This document shows, piece after piece, positions 1 to 9,762 of a stretch of 64,000 nt of DNA. Both the position numbers and the translations under genes were made by a program. The stretch is taken from positions 124,001 through 188,000 of the forward strand of contig NZ_MEIK01000015.1 in assembly GCF_002777855.1 (NCBI RefSeq), given 5' to 3'. The notes under the pieces are model-generated. The model was not told the DNA's origin and ran no database searches. It saw only the letters and a list, made by a program, of their open reading frames with translations. Source of the stretch: Snodgrassella alvi (lineage in GTDB: Bacteria; Pseudomonadota; Gammaproteobacteria; Burkholderiales; Neisseriaceae). Positions within the stretch are counted from its first letter, which is position 1, and each line of letters starts with the position of its first letter.

Positions 1-2469
1 GTTAAGAACGCAGCATTAAAAGTTCAGGGTACTGCTGAGTCTGGTGCAAAAGTACAGTTGTATCTGAATGATAAACCAGTGGGTGAAAAGGTTACCGCTG
101 ATGCACAAGGCTATTTCACTCAGGATGTTCTCTTGCCGAAAGAAGGTAGTTACCGCTTATATGCTGTAGCTCAGAATGATGCTGGCAGCAGTGAGCCCAG
201 TTCGCCGGTGCAGTTTGATTTTGCTTTACCGACACCCACAGCAATCATTACTACACCCAGTGATAATCAAACACTTGCTGCTCCGGTTGATATTCAGGTA
301 GATGCTGCAGATGAACTTGGTATCGAAAAAGTAGATTTATTGATAGATAACAAACAGTTTGCTACTCTGACAGAACGCCCCTATCAGGCACACTGGCCTC
401 TGACTATGGAGAATAACGGCAGCCACAAAATCAGTGCAAAAGTGACCAATACCAGCGGCAAAACAGTGACCAGCACCCGTACGGTCAATGTCAAAATTGA
501 ACCACCGGCTCCGCCTCCCACACCTTATACCGGTAAAATTACCGCAATCAGCCCTGCGGTTAGTTATGGCCCGCAGCCAGTAACCATTAGCGGGCAGGCT
601 GTTTATCGTGCTGAAAATACGATAGCTGCAAACGTACCGCTAAAACTGGTTTTGAATGTAAAAGGGTTTGAGCGCAGAATAGCTGTTGCCACTGATGAAA
701 ACGGCCATTTCACCTATACCTTTACCCCGCAGGAATCTGACTCGGGTACATATCAGGTTGGCATTATTCATCCGGATGAAAAAACTGTTACCAGTCAGGG
801 TAGTTTTGATATCAACCGCATCGCATTTAATATACAAGGCTATCAGCTCAAAGCGCCGCGAACCATCACCACACCCATACAGGTTAATGCTACAGCCAGT
901 ACCGGTGCTAAAAACCTGCGCTGGGTATTGGCTGCTGAAAATCAGCCAGATGGCGTATTGCCTCAGGGCGTGAATATTGAATCTGAAGCTGTTGATATTG
1001 CCCCCGGACAGAGTCGCACGACAACAATTAAATTCACCGCAGACGATCATGCAGCCGAAAAGGGCAGCCTGTATCTGCTTGCCTATGCCGATGATTCAGG
1101 AGATCTGGTACGCGGTAAATTACAGATTAAATATGAGCTTGGTCAGCCAATGCCTGAATTGTATGCATCGCCTACCTATATACAGACTGGCTTACAGCAA
1201 AATACCAGCTCCACAACCAAAGTCAGCGTTGGCAATAAGGGATTGGCAGCGGCAAAAAATGTTCAGGTAGAGCTGGTAGATGAGCAGGGTAATCCCGCTC
1301 CGAGCTGGGTATTTATTGCCAGCGATAAAAATATTAATGAAATTGCGGTTGATGAAAAAGTACCGGTACAAATCATGGCTCAGCCGGACAACAGCATCCC
1401 CGACGGCATTTACAACTTCATTATCAGAGTATCCAGCAGCGGCAAAGTAGCAGGCACCATTCCGGTAAGAATTTCCGTTACCCAGAGCGGACAGGGCGTA
1501 GCTCACTTTGATGTGGCTGATATCTATACCGCCACCCTAGATGCAAACGGACAGCCCATCAAAGGCGTAAAAGGAGCAACCATCAAGTTGCAGAATGATA
1601 GTGTATTAACGGAACAATATACTTTCAATACAGACAAAGATGGTATCGCAACCTTAAACAAGCTGCCGGCAGGCATCTATCGCTATCGCGTCAGCGCACC
1701 TAATCATATGGATGCCAGCGGCCGTATAGTGATTCAGCCTGATAGCACAACTAATCAGCATGTATTTCTGGAGTATCAGACAATCAATGTAGAGTTTGGC
1801 GTGACTGAAACCTCCATTAAAGATGTGTATGACATTAATGTTAATGCCACCTTTAATACGCAAGTACCGGCACCTGTCATTATGCTGGAACCATTATCTA
1901 TTAATCTTGGTGCAATGCAGGTTGGAGAAGAAAAAACGGGCCAGATTACAGTCAGCAATTATGGTCTGGTACAGGCTGACCATGTGGTACTGAATTTGCC
2001 GAAAACTGATGCCCACTTCAAGTATGAATTTTTTGGTGAAGTGCCCAGTGTGCTCAAACCAAAAGAAAAAGTAGTGATTTCCTATAAAGTGACTGCTCTT
2101 GATCCGAAACAGCAGGCGCCGGCAGAAACCAGAATTGCTTCGCTATCAGACTTGCTACGTGCTGCACCAGATGAAGACGACTGCACATCCTACGAAGCTA
2201 GCTATGAGGAATCACATCAGAGTGAGTGTCCCAGTGGTGACATTTCCAAAGGCAGCAGCAGTGGGCGTTTCTATCAATACACCGGTAAAAAATGCTCAAC
2301 CAAGGGCAATGGTATTGGCTGGGGAGGCGGCGGTTCACTTGGAGGAGTGGGCGGTGGCACTTTCGGAAATGGGGCTGGAGCGGGTTCGCCGGAGGCGATG
2401 CCGATAACGCCTGGCTGTACCCCGGATGCGCCCTGTGCTTCAGGTGGTTCGAAAGATGGTTCGCGCTAA
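1..2469 (+). CDS. Large Ig-like domain surface/secreted protein (5' partial)
   Basis: The frame is open from the first base, so the N-terminus (and any signal peptide) lies outside the window. The visible ~820 residues are a chain of beta-sandwich-like modules. One is a bacterial Ig-like domain (VDLLIDN, then a Pro-rich linker PPAPPP). Further repeats follow, then a carboxypeptidase-regulatory-like segment (IATLNKLPAGIYRYRV), an ASH/CARDB-like segment (LGAMQVGEEKTGQITVSN) and a Gly/Ser-rich tail with scattered Cys. There is no enzymatic motif. It ends 48 bp before the Rhs gene on the same strand, so the two are probably co-transcribed. I infer an extracellular scaffold or delivery partner for the Rhs protein; this is not shown by the sequence. 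Confidence 0.75.
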   Translation, partial: VKNAALKVQGTAESGAKVQLYLNDKPVGEKVTADAQGYFTQDVLLPKEGSYRLYAVAQNDAGSSEPSSPVQFDFALPTPTAIITTPSDNQTLAAPVDIQVDAADELGIEKVDLLIDNKQFATLTERPYQAHWPLTMENNGSHKISAKVTNTSGKTVTSTRTVNVKIEPPAPPPTPYTGKITAISPAVSYGPQPVTISGQAVYRAENTIAANVPLKLVLNVKGFERRIAVATDENGHFTYTFTPQESDSGTYQVGIIHPDEKTVTSQGSFDINRIAFNIQGYQLKAPRTITTPIQVNATASTGAKNLRWVLAAENQPDGVLPQGVNIESEAVDIAPGQSRTTTIKFTADDHAAEKGSLYLLAYADDSGDLVRGKLQIKYELGQPMPELYASPTYIQTGLQQNTSSTTKVSVGNKGLAAAKNVQVELVDEQGNPAPSWVFIASDKNINEIAVDEKVPVQIMAQPDNSIPDGIYNFIIRVSSSGKVAGTIPVRISVTQSGQGVAHFDVADIYTATLDANGQPIKGVKGATIKLQNDSVLTEQYTFNTDKDGIATLNKLPAGIYRYRVSAPNHMDASGRIVIQPDSTTNQHVFLEYQTINVEFGVTETSIKDVYDINVNATFNTQVPAPVIMLEPLSINLGAMQVGEEKTGQITVSNYGLVQADHVVLNLPKTDAHFKYEFFGEVPSVLKPKEKVVISYKVTALDPKQQAPAETRIASLSDLLRAAPDEDDCTSYEASYEESHQSECPSGDISKGSSSGRFYQYTGKKCSTKGNGIGWGGGGSLGGVGGGTFGNGAGAGSPEAMPITPGCTPDAPCASGGSKDGSR

Positions 2470-2517
2470 TGCCAACAAATAAAACAAAATAAATAAATTA
2501 AACACAAGGGTCAAAAA

Positions 2518-5500
2518 ATGAAAACAAACAACCGACCCGGGAACAGCCTGAAGGAGCGGCTGTTCCGGGTAATCAGCTACATACTTATGCTGGTAATGGC
2601 AGTGCCGCAGATGGCTTATGCCCGCATCAGCGGCAATGACGAAAAAATATCTGGCATCAGTCATGCCAGCGTCAGACTACCGAATACCGAATATACCGAA
2701 AACACCGTAGATATGCGGGTAAAAGTATTAGGTGGAGAAGTTAAACTCAACCGTACCTGGGAGAACGGGCGCTGGTATCTGAATCCGGCCTGGGCCGAAC
2801 TACGCTTCGTACTGGATCCGCTCGACAGCACTGTCAAAACCATTGACCGAGCCGGTACCCTGTATCAGCGCAGCGGCGAAGCCGACTTATATACCTACAA
2901 ACAAGTATCCATCAGCAAAACCGAAACCGGCTGGCGCTGGACGGATCCAGAGGGTAACTGGATAAACTATGACAGCAAAGGCCGGCCACTGGCCTATGGC
3001 AATGCCAACAACGTACAAGTTAGCTTTGAGCTAAATAAAGACGGACAGCGCAAAGCCATAAAAGATAACAACGGCGAACTCGTATACAGCCTAGACTATG
3101 ACAATCAGGATCACCTAATCAAAGCCACCGACCGCAGTGGCCGCAGCGTCAGCTACAACTGGTCCGGAGACCGCCTGACCCAAGTAACCGACGTCATGGG
3201 CAACGTCTGGAAATATGGTTACGACAACAACGGACAGATAAACCGCCGCACCGATCCCGATGGTGGCGTCATCAAAATTGATTACATCGTGTCCGTACCC
3301 TCATCACAGTTTGCCATGGGCAGCGGCCGCAATGGTGGCGTAATATCACAAAGTGCCGTAGTGAGCACCGGTGCAGCCGATCATGAAAACAAACTGGCAC
3401 GCGTAGGCAAAATCACCAGCAAAACCGGCGCCGTAACCGTTTATAATACCGAATACAATCGCGTCAACAAACAGTACACCATCACCGTCAACGATCCGGC
3501 CGGCCAAAAAACCGTGACCGTATTTGACAGCAACGGGCACGTACTGACCGAAAGCATAAACGGCCATCTTACCGCCCGCTATGATCGAGACAGTGCCAAC
3601 AACATCGTCAAATACACCGACGAACGCGGGCAGATTACCACTACCCAGTACAACCAAGCTGACTATCCAGTTAAAATCACCTATCCGAATGGCGCAGTAG
3701 AAGAATATCAATACAATCAGGCCAACAAACCGGTCAAACAAATCAACGCCAAAGGCGACAGCATCACCTTTGAATACAATGCAGCTAACCAGCCGACCAA
3801 AATCACCTATGCTGCCGGCAAACCCGAGCAACGCATCGTCAACTTCGAGTATGACAACCTAGGTCAGCAAACCAAAGCCACCATAAGCAATAATCAAAAG
3901 AGCATCAGCCTGCAGCAAAGCTTTGACCGCTACGGCAACATAGCCAGCTATACCGATGGCAAAGGGCAACAGTATCAGTACAGCTATAACATACAAGGTC
4001 AGCCAACCGAATTACAGAACCCTTTACAGCAGAAATGGCTATTGGGTTACAACGCTGCCGGTTACACAACACAAGTAACCGACCCACTCAAGCACACCTT
4101 TACCATGAAAACCGATGCACTCGGCCGAATAGTAGAGATGACCGATGCGCAAGGCAACAGCACCCTTTACAGCTATCAAAATACAGCAACAGGGCGCGAA
4201 GTAAAAACCACCGACGCATTGAATCAAGTCACCACCGAGCAGTATGACCAGCTCAACCGCCTGATTAAAACCATCACCCCATCCGGACTGGTTAGTGAAC
4301 AGAGCTACGACAGCAACAGCAGAATCAGCCAGTATAAAGACTACAACGGCAATCAGCTTAGCTACGAATATGGCGCACCCGGCACCAGTCAGGCTGGACT
4401 CCTGACCAAAATAAACTACCCGACCTACAGCGAAAGCTACGATTATGACAACATGGGTAACACCATCAGCGTCAACCAGCAGCTGGATAGCAATACCCAG
4501 ATAAGCAGCCACAGCAGCTATGACCAACTAGGCCAACAAATCAGCCGTACCGATGCTGCCAACCGCACCAGCCAAAGCCAATACAACGCACTGGGACAAA
4601 TCACAGCCGACATAGATGCACTGTCAGGTAAAACCCAGTACCAGTACGACCTGTCTGACAACCTCAGCACACTGACTGATGCCAAAGGCAACCAGTACCA
4701 CTTTGAATATGATCAAAATAATAACCTGCTCAAAGAAACCAAAACACTGGGCAACGACGTCGAATACAGCTACAACGCTGCCAACCAGCTGACCGAACAG
4801 AAGCAGGTCAACGGCAACCGCATACAGTATCAGTATGATGCAGCGGGAAACATCAGCCAGCAACACTACATCGCAGCCGGTACCGACACCGCCGAACAGA
4901 CAGTCAACTACCAGTACGATGCCAACAACCAACTGACAGATGTACAGCAAAGCGGCAGCACCAACAGCCATTACACCTATCAGCGCGATGCCCTGGGACG
5001 AATCGTTGAAGAAAACATCAGCTATGGCCGCATCAGCAAAACCTTAAAATACAGCTATGATACAGATGGCAACCTAGCCAGCATCACCTATCCCGATAAC
5101 AGCACAGTAAACTATCGTTATGCCAACGGCCAGTTACAGCAAGCCATACTGCCAAACGGAGAAGAAATCAACTGGCGTGATTACCAATGGAATCAGCCTA
5201 AACGTATCACCTATCCGCAAGCAGAACAAACCAACAGCTATGATGCCTTACAGCGACCAACACAAATCAAACTGGTTAGCAAAGGACAAACCCTACTCGA
5301 ACGCCACTACAGCTATGACAAAGTCAGCAACATCAGCAGTATCCAGACAGAAAAAGGCAGCAGCAACTACCAGTATGACCAACTGGATCGCTTAACCCAA
5401 GTCAAACCGGAACAAGAAAACCAAGCGCAACGAGCAGAATCCTACAGTTACGATGCCATCGGCAACCGCACCGGTAGCGCCCAACAACCAGGTGAGTGGC

Positions 5501-6777
5501 AGTACAACGACCTCAACCAACTCATCAAATGGGGAGAAGGCAAACAACAGACCAGCCTCAGTTACACCATCAACGGGCAGCTAGCGACAGAAGAAAACGC
5601 CAATAAAAAACTCAGCTATAGCTACAACGCTGCAGATAGACTAAGTAAAGTCAGCAACGACAGCAGAGAAATAGCCAGCTACCAATACGACCCATTTGGC
5701 CGGCGTATCAGCAAAACCGTAAATGGCAAAACCACCTACTACATCTACAGCAGCGAAGGGCTGATAGCAGAACTGGATCAGACAGGACGGATGCAAGTAG
5801 CGTACGGCTGGATACCGGACAGCGATTGGGGCACCAGCCCCTTATGGCAGGCCAATCTAAATGAAGGCCAAACCCTAAAAAATGCCAGCTATCACTACCT
5901 GATAACAGACCATCTGGGCACCCCACAACTAGCAATAAACAGTGCAGGAGAACAGAGCTGGAAGATTACCAGTGATGCATTTGGCAACAGCGAACTGGAT
6001 GCAAATAACCAAATCACCATGAACCTGAGGTTTCCGGGACAGTATTACGACGAAGAAACCGGACTAACGTATAACTACTTCAGGGATTACGACGCGAAGA
6101 CGGGGAGATATATCCAGAGTGACCCGATAGGGTTAGCAGGAGGAGTAAACACGTATGGATATGTAGGTGGGAATCCGCTGGTATACAGTGACCCGACTGG
6201 GGAGTATGCTCAAGTAATAATGCCTGTATTAATAGGAGCCGCTATTTTAAGTGCATGTGTAGTGTTACCAGTATGTAAAAAAATTGTCACTGATTCTTGG
6301 TCTGGTTTATATCAAAATATACGTGAAAGAATTAAAGGCACAGATGTTTTGCCTACATTAACGGAGCACAGAGAAGATGATAAAAATAATACAAAATCAT
6401 GCGATAGTAATACAGTTAATATAAACGACCTTAATAATATAAGTACTAATGGAGCAGCTCCTCCTCCAGATCCTGATAATGAGAATGAACAAGATAAAGT
6501 TCTAGAGGATATTATCAATGATTCTACTCCTGGGCCAAAAACAAAAGGATCCAGTAAACAGTATATACGTAATAAATCAGGATGGGAGCAAACACAAAAA
6601 GATTTTAATAATTTAAATCCGAGTAATGTTAAGAATGTAGGAAGAGAAAATGTTGTTTTACATGGTCAGCTTAAGGATGGCAGAATAGTAGTAATACGTC
6701 CTAATAGCTCTAGTGGCAGACCCACAATGGAAATAAGACCTATTAAAGGTAAACGAGTAACAAAAATTAGATATTAA
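2518..6777 (+). CDS. Rhs/YD-repeat polymorphic toxin with Sec signal peptide and C-terminal toxin tip (tip A)
   Basis: 1419 residues. Residues 1-35 form a signal peptide (basic start, hydrophobic ISYILMLVMAVP, cleavage after AYA). There is no PAAR domain. Residues ~110-1160 are YD repeats (YxxxGxLxxxxDxxG-type) that form the Rhs shell. The RHS-associated core ends with SDPIGLAGG and a DPTGE junction near residue 1225. The variable tip (1229-1419) begins with a hydrophobic segment, then an acidic/Asn-rich linker with PPPDPD. A ~80-residue basic end follows, containing VVIRPNSSSGRPTMEI and ending KIRY. That end resembles small RNase-type tips of CDI/Rhs toxins, but I cannot name the family with confidence. 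The start is supported by AAGGG 8 bases upstream. It is the only full-length rhs gene in the locus. Confidence 0.9.
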   Translation: MKTNNRPGNSLKERLFRVISYILMLVMAVPQMAYARISGNDEKISGISHASVRLPNTEYTENTVDMRVKVLGGEVKLNRTWENGRWYLNPAWAELRFVLDPLDSTVKTIDRAGTLYQRSGEADLYTYKQVSISKTETGWRWTDPEGNWINYDSKGRPLAYGNANNVQVSFELNKDGQRKAIKDNNGELVYSLDYDNQDHLIKATDRSGRSVSYNWSGDRLTQVTDVMGNVWKYGYDNNGQINRRTDPDGGVIKIDYIVSVPSSQFAMGSGRNGGVISQSAVVSTGAADHENKLARVGKITSKTGAVTVYNTEYNRVNKQYTITVNDPAGQKTVTVFDSNGHVLTESINGHLTARYDRDSANNIVKYTDERGQITTTQYNQADYPVKITYPNGAVEEYQYNQANKPVKQINAKGDSITFEYNAANQPTKITYAAGKPEQRIVNFEYDNLGQQTKATISNNQKSISLQQSFDRYGNIASYTDGKGQQYQYSYNIQGQPTELQNPLQQKWLLGYNAAGYTTQVTDPLKHTFTMKTDALGRIVEMTDAQGNSTLYSYQNTATGREVKTTDALNQVTTEQYDQLNRLIKTITPSGLVSEQSYDSNSRISQYKDYNGNQLSYEYGAPGTSQAGLLTKINYPTYSESYDYDNMGNTISVNQQLDSNTQISSHSSYDQLGQQISRTDAANRTSQSQYNALGQITADIDALSGKTQYQYDLSDNLSTLTDAKGNQYHFEYDQNNNLLKETKTLGNDVEYSYNAANQLTEQKQVNGNRIQYQYDAAGNISQQHYIAAGTDTAEQTVNYQYDANNQLTDVQQSGSTNSHYTYQRDALGRIVEENISYGRISKTLKYSYDTDGNLASITYPDNSTVNYRYANGQLQQAILPNGEEINWRDYQWNQPKRITYPQAEQTNSYDALQRPTQIKLVSKGQTLLERHYSYDKVSNISSIQTEKGSSNYQYDQLDRLTQVKPEQENQAQRAESYSYDAIGNRTGSAQQPGEWQYNDLNQLIKWGEGKQQTSLSYTINGQLATEENANKKLSYSYNAADRLSKVSNDSREIASYQYDPFGRRISKTVNGKTTYYIYSSEGLIAELDQTGRMQVAYGWIPDSDWGTSPLWQANLNEGQTLKNASYHYLITDHLGTPQLAINSAGEQSWKITSDAFGNSELDANNQITMNLRFPGQYYDEETGLTYNYFRDYDAKTGRYIQSDPIGLAGGVNTYGYVGGNPLVYSDPTGEYAQVIMPVLIGAAILSACVVLPVCKKIVTDSWSGLYQNIRERIKGTDVLPTLTEHREDDKNNTKSCDSNTVNINDLNNISTNGAAPPPDPDNENEQDKVLEDIINDSTPGPKTKGSSKQYIRNKSGWEQTQKDFNNLNPSNVKNVGRENVVLHGQLKDGRIVVIRPNSSSGRPTMEIRPIKGKRVTKIRY

Positions 6778-6789
6778 CAAGGATATGTA

Positions 6790-7305
6790 ATGAACATTTG
6801 TGATCAAAATACATCTTTGTATAGAGATAAAATTGAATTTATACAAAGTATTTTAAATACTCACTGCGTCATTTCAAAAGATTTTATTTATAAAAATAAT
6901 TGGGTAGCAATGATTATTCCTGAAAATCTTGAAATTATTGAGTCTGAATGGTTGTCTGATGCCATTCATAGATTTGGATTTACTACATATGAACAATATA
7001 TTATCGAAAATAATGATAAAATAGAATATTTAGAAATTATTAATAATCAAGAAAATATTTATGATAGCGAATACGGTTTTTTGGATAAACGAGTTATTCT
7101 AACTAATAAAAATATTGATTTTATGTATTATAAAAATTTAGATAATTTATATCATATATTTGCTGGAACTTATGATTTTGTTTATAGCTGCATTCAATGT
7201 AGTGAGCAAAATTGTAAAGAAATTTATAACGAGTACTATCATCAATTTATGAAAGATTCCAAAGAATTTCGAGAATGCAAATATATATGGGATTTATATC
7301 AATAA
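6790..7305 (+). CDS. Candidate immunity protein for Rhs tip A (copy 1)
   Basis: 171 residues, AT-rich, starting 12 bp after the rhs stop with AAGGA 7 bases before the ATG. It has no signal peptide or membrane segment, so it is probably cytoplasmic. It shares EWLSDAIHR, an NxDFxYY motif, FAGT and DFVYSCI-CS with the next gene, so the two are paralogues. Position directly behind a toxin tip is the usual place for the cognate immunity gene. The assignment rests on that context; the family is not recognised. Confidence 0.7.
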   Translation: MNICDQNTSLYRDKIEFIQSILNTHCVISKDFIYKNNWVAMIIPENLEIIESEWLSDAIHRFGFTTYEQYIIENNDKIEYLEIINNQENIYDSEYGFLDKRVILTNKNIDFMYYKNLDNLYHIFAGTYDFVYSCIQCSEQNCKEIYNEYYHQFMKDSKEFRECKYIWDLYQ

Positions 7306-7330
7306 ATTAATTTAGCTTTATTTAGTATTT

Positions 7331-7354
7331 AATCCTTGCCTTTTGGCAAGGATT
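7331..7354 (+). terminator. Rho-independent terminator-like hairpin after immunity gene 1
   Basis: Perfect 10-bp stem (AATCCTTGCC / GGCAAGGATT) with a TTTT loop, followed by a TA-rich tract. It separates the two paralogous immunity genes, so the second may have its own promoter. Confidence 0.6.
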
Positions 7355-7405
7355 TATATATATAATTTTTAATTAAGCGTAAGTAAATAAATAATGGGGC
7401 TAATA

Positions 7406-7939
7406 ATGAGTAATTTAATTTCAAGAAAAGCATTATTTGAGAATAAAGCTAATTTTTCTGAATACTTACTAAATTCAGATAAAGGAATTTCTAAGCAATT
7501 TATAAATGATAAAGGATGGGTAGCTATGCCTTGTGCAGGCTATCTATATTCAATAGAGGCTGAGTGGCTTTCTGATGCAATTCATAGGTTAGGGTCTAAT
7601 AGTTATTATCAATACTTATTCTATGACGATGGATTGGAAGAAATATTACAATTTAATAATAATAGTAGTAATATTAATTCTAGTGATTTAAATTATTCAT
7701 ATTGTCATACAATTATAACTAATGAAAATGTTGATTTTGTATATTACAGGCATGAATGGGGTTTATATCATATGTTTGCTGGTACACCTGATTTTGTTTA
7801 TAGTTGTATTCGTTGTAGTAGAAGAATTAGTAAAAAAATGTTTTTAGAATATTGTTTTAATGATGCGGAAAGTCCAGCTGATTATGAAAAATGTAAACGA
7901 GCTTGGTTTTTATATCAAGGTGATGATTTGGAAAATTAA
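7406..7939 (+). CDS. Paralogous candidate immunity protein (copy 2)
   Basis: 177 residues from the preferred ATG at 7406 (GGGG six bases upstream). An in-frame ATG at 7394 has no ribosome-binding site. It aligns with copy 1 throughout: EWLSDAIHRLG, NVDFVYYR, LYHMFAGTPDFVYSCIRCS, and a C-terminal Cys/Lys-rich segment. It is AT-rich like the other immunity-type genes here. It may protect against a variant of tip A or a tip since lost. The family is not recognised. Confidence 0.65.
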   Translation: MSNLISRKALFENKANFSEYLLNSDKGISKQFINDKGWVAMPCAGYLYSIEAEWLSDAIHRLGSNSYYQYLFYDDGLEEILQFNNNSSNINSSDLNYSYCHTIITNENVDFVYYRHEWGLYHMFAGTPDFVYSCIRCSRRISKKMFLEYCFNDAESPADYEKCKRAWFLYQGDDLEN

Positions 7940-8025
7940 TTTATATTGATCTGATATAATTAATTTATTTTAAATGTTTAATCCAATTATTAATTCTCAA
8001 TCTTAAATAATTAATAATTGATTTG

Positions 8026-9378
8026 TTAATCCAAGTCAAACCGAAACAAGAAAGCCAAGCGCAACGAGCAGAATCGTACAGCTACGATGCCATCGGCAAC
8101 CGCACCGGTAGCGCCCAACAACCAGGTGAGTGGCAGTACAACGACCTCAACCAACTCATCAAATGGGGAGAAGGCAAACAACAGACCAGCCTCAGCTATA
8201 CCATCAACGGGCAGCTAGCGACAGAAGAAAACGCCAATAAAAAACTCAGCTATAGCTACAACGCTGCAGATAGACTAAGTAAAGTCAGCAACGACAGCGG
8301 AGAAATAGCCAGCTACCAATACGACCCATTTGGCCGGCGTATCAGCAAAACCGTAAATGGTGAGACCACCTACTACATCTACAGCAGCGAAGGGTTGATA
8401 GCCGAACTGGATCAGACAGGACGGATGCAAGTAGCGTACGGTTGGGTACCAGACAGTGATTGGGGCACCAGCCCACTGTGGCAGGCGAATCTAAACGAAG
8501 GCCAAACCCTAAAAAATGCCAGCTATCACTACCTGATAACAGACCATCTGGGCACCCCACAACTAGCAATAAACAATGCAGGAGAACAGAGCTGGAAAAT
8601 TAACAGCGATGCATTTGGCAACAGCGAACTGGATGCCAATAACCAAATCACCATGAACCTGAGGTTTCCGGGACAGTATTACGACGAAGAGACCGGACTA
8701 ACGTATAACTACTTCAGGGATTACGACGCCAAGACGGGGAGATATATTCAGAATGACCCGATAGGGTTAGCTGGGGGGATAAACACGTATGGATATGTAG
8801 GTGGAAATCCACTGGTCTACAGTGACCCGACTGGGGAGTTTATTCCAGCACTTCTGGTTGCAGGTGAAATTGCAGTAACGGGAATAAGACTCTGTGCCAT
8901 TACTCCTTCTTGCAGATATTATGCAGGGGCACTGATAAGTTTGGGTATTCGAGCATTACTTTATCCAACACCCACATTACCAATGCTTAATGATAATAAA
9001 AGTCAGGATAAAAAGGACTGTGAGACTAAAAATGTTGAAATAAGTGATACAAACAGTCAAAATACAGTAGGAGGTTCACCTGATCCTGATGATGGTAAAA
9101 ACAAATCTAAAGAATCAAAAAAATACACAAAACATGGTGAAATGAGAAGAAAACAGGCACGTACAGATAAGCATCGACAAGTTGGCGATGTAAATAGAGT
9201 TAAAAGAGACGGAAAACCCTATTATGACACTGAAACAGGAAATAATGTTTATATCTTAGGAGATAGAGTGGTAATAGAAACATCTGAAGGGGCACATGTG
9301 ACACAAATGATTAATACACGTGCTAATACACGTGCTAGAATAGATCGAGGAAAATGGATAAGAAAAGAATCGGAATAA
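8026..9378 (+). pseudogene. Orphan Rhs 3' cassette 1: core fragment plus toxin tip B
   Basis: From about 8026 to 8838 the DNA nearly duplicates the full rhs gene (positions 5392-6204, no indels seen). It covers the last YD repeats, SEGLIAELDQTGR, the DPIGLAGG core and DPTGE. The frame is open, but the first possible start is a TTG at 8023 with no ribosome-binding site, so it is probably silent as it stands. Tip B is ~180 residues: a hydrophobic pre-toxin segment, LPMLNDNKS, a PDPDD linker, then a basic domain with DTETGNNVYILGDRVVI and RANTRARI. The toxin family is not named with confidence. A complete immunity-like gene follows at once. Confidence 0.8.
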
Positions 9379-9383
9379 TAAAT

Positions 9384-9659
9384 ATGTTTAAACAATATAC
9401 TATTTTAGTAAATTACAATAAAAAATTGTGCCGTCTAAATTGTTTAGAGAAAATGAATAATAATTCATTTGCTGTAGTCTCTTTAGATTCATTACATAAA
9501 TACTCTTTAGAAAAAGTAATTAATCCACAAAAAAATATTCAACATCAACAAATAAATATTTTTTTAGAACTAGTTGAAGAGGAAATTGAAAATTCTTTTT
9601 TAGAATGGTTTCCTTCTTTAGAAGAGGCTATAGATAATTTTTTAAGTAATGAATGGTGA
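9384..9659 (+). CDS. Candidate immunity protein for tip B
   Basis: 91 residues from ATG 9384, five bases after the tip B stop; an alternative in-frame start at 9354 would overlap the toxin. Acidic and AT-rich. Features are FAVVSLDSL and a C-terminal EWFPSLEEAIDNF. It is clearly homologous to the protein encoded at 11719-12000, which also follows a tip-B-like sequence. That repeated pairing is good evidence that it is the immunity partner of tip B. Confidence 0.7.
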   Translation: MFKQYTILVNYNKKLCRLNCLEKMNNNSFAVVSLDSLHKYSLEKVINPQKNIQHQQINIFLELVEEEIENSFLEWFPSLEEAIDNFLSNEW

Positions 9660-9691
9660 AATATCATATTTTAATTAAATTGATTATATTA

Positions 9692-9715
9692 AATCCCAGT
9701 GTAATAACTGGGATT
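9692..9715 (+). terminator. Terminator-like hairpin after immunity B
   Basis: Perfect 9-bp stem AATCCCAGT / ACTGGGATT with a 6-base loop and an AT-rich 3' side; no long T run, so efficiency is uncertain. Confidence 0.45.
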
Positions 9716-9762
9716 AATGTCTATATATTTATAACTGAAGTGGTTTTAACTATTTACAAAAC

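Noticed and set aside
2800-6000. Dense short repeats (YD-type) that might suggest a repeat array or CRISPR
   Set aside because: They are degenerate, in frame and encode Rhs YD repeats; there are no constant repeat/spacer units.
8023-8025. TTG at 8023 as a genuine start for an expressed orphan Rhs
   Set aside because: No ribosome-binding site precedes it, and the homologous reading begins right there because of truncation, not because of a gene start.
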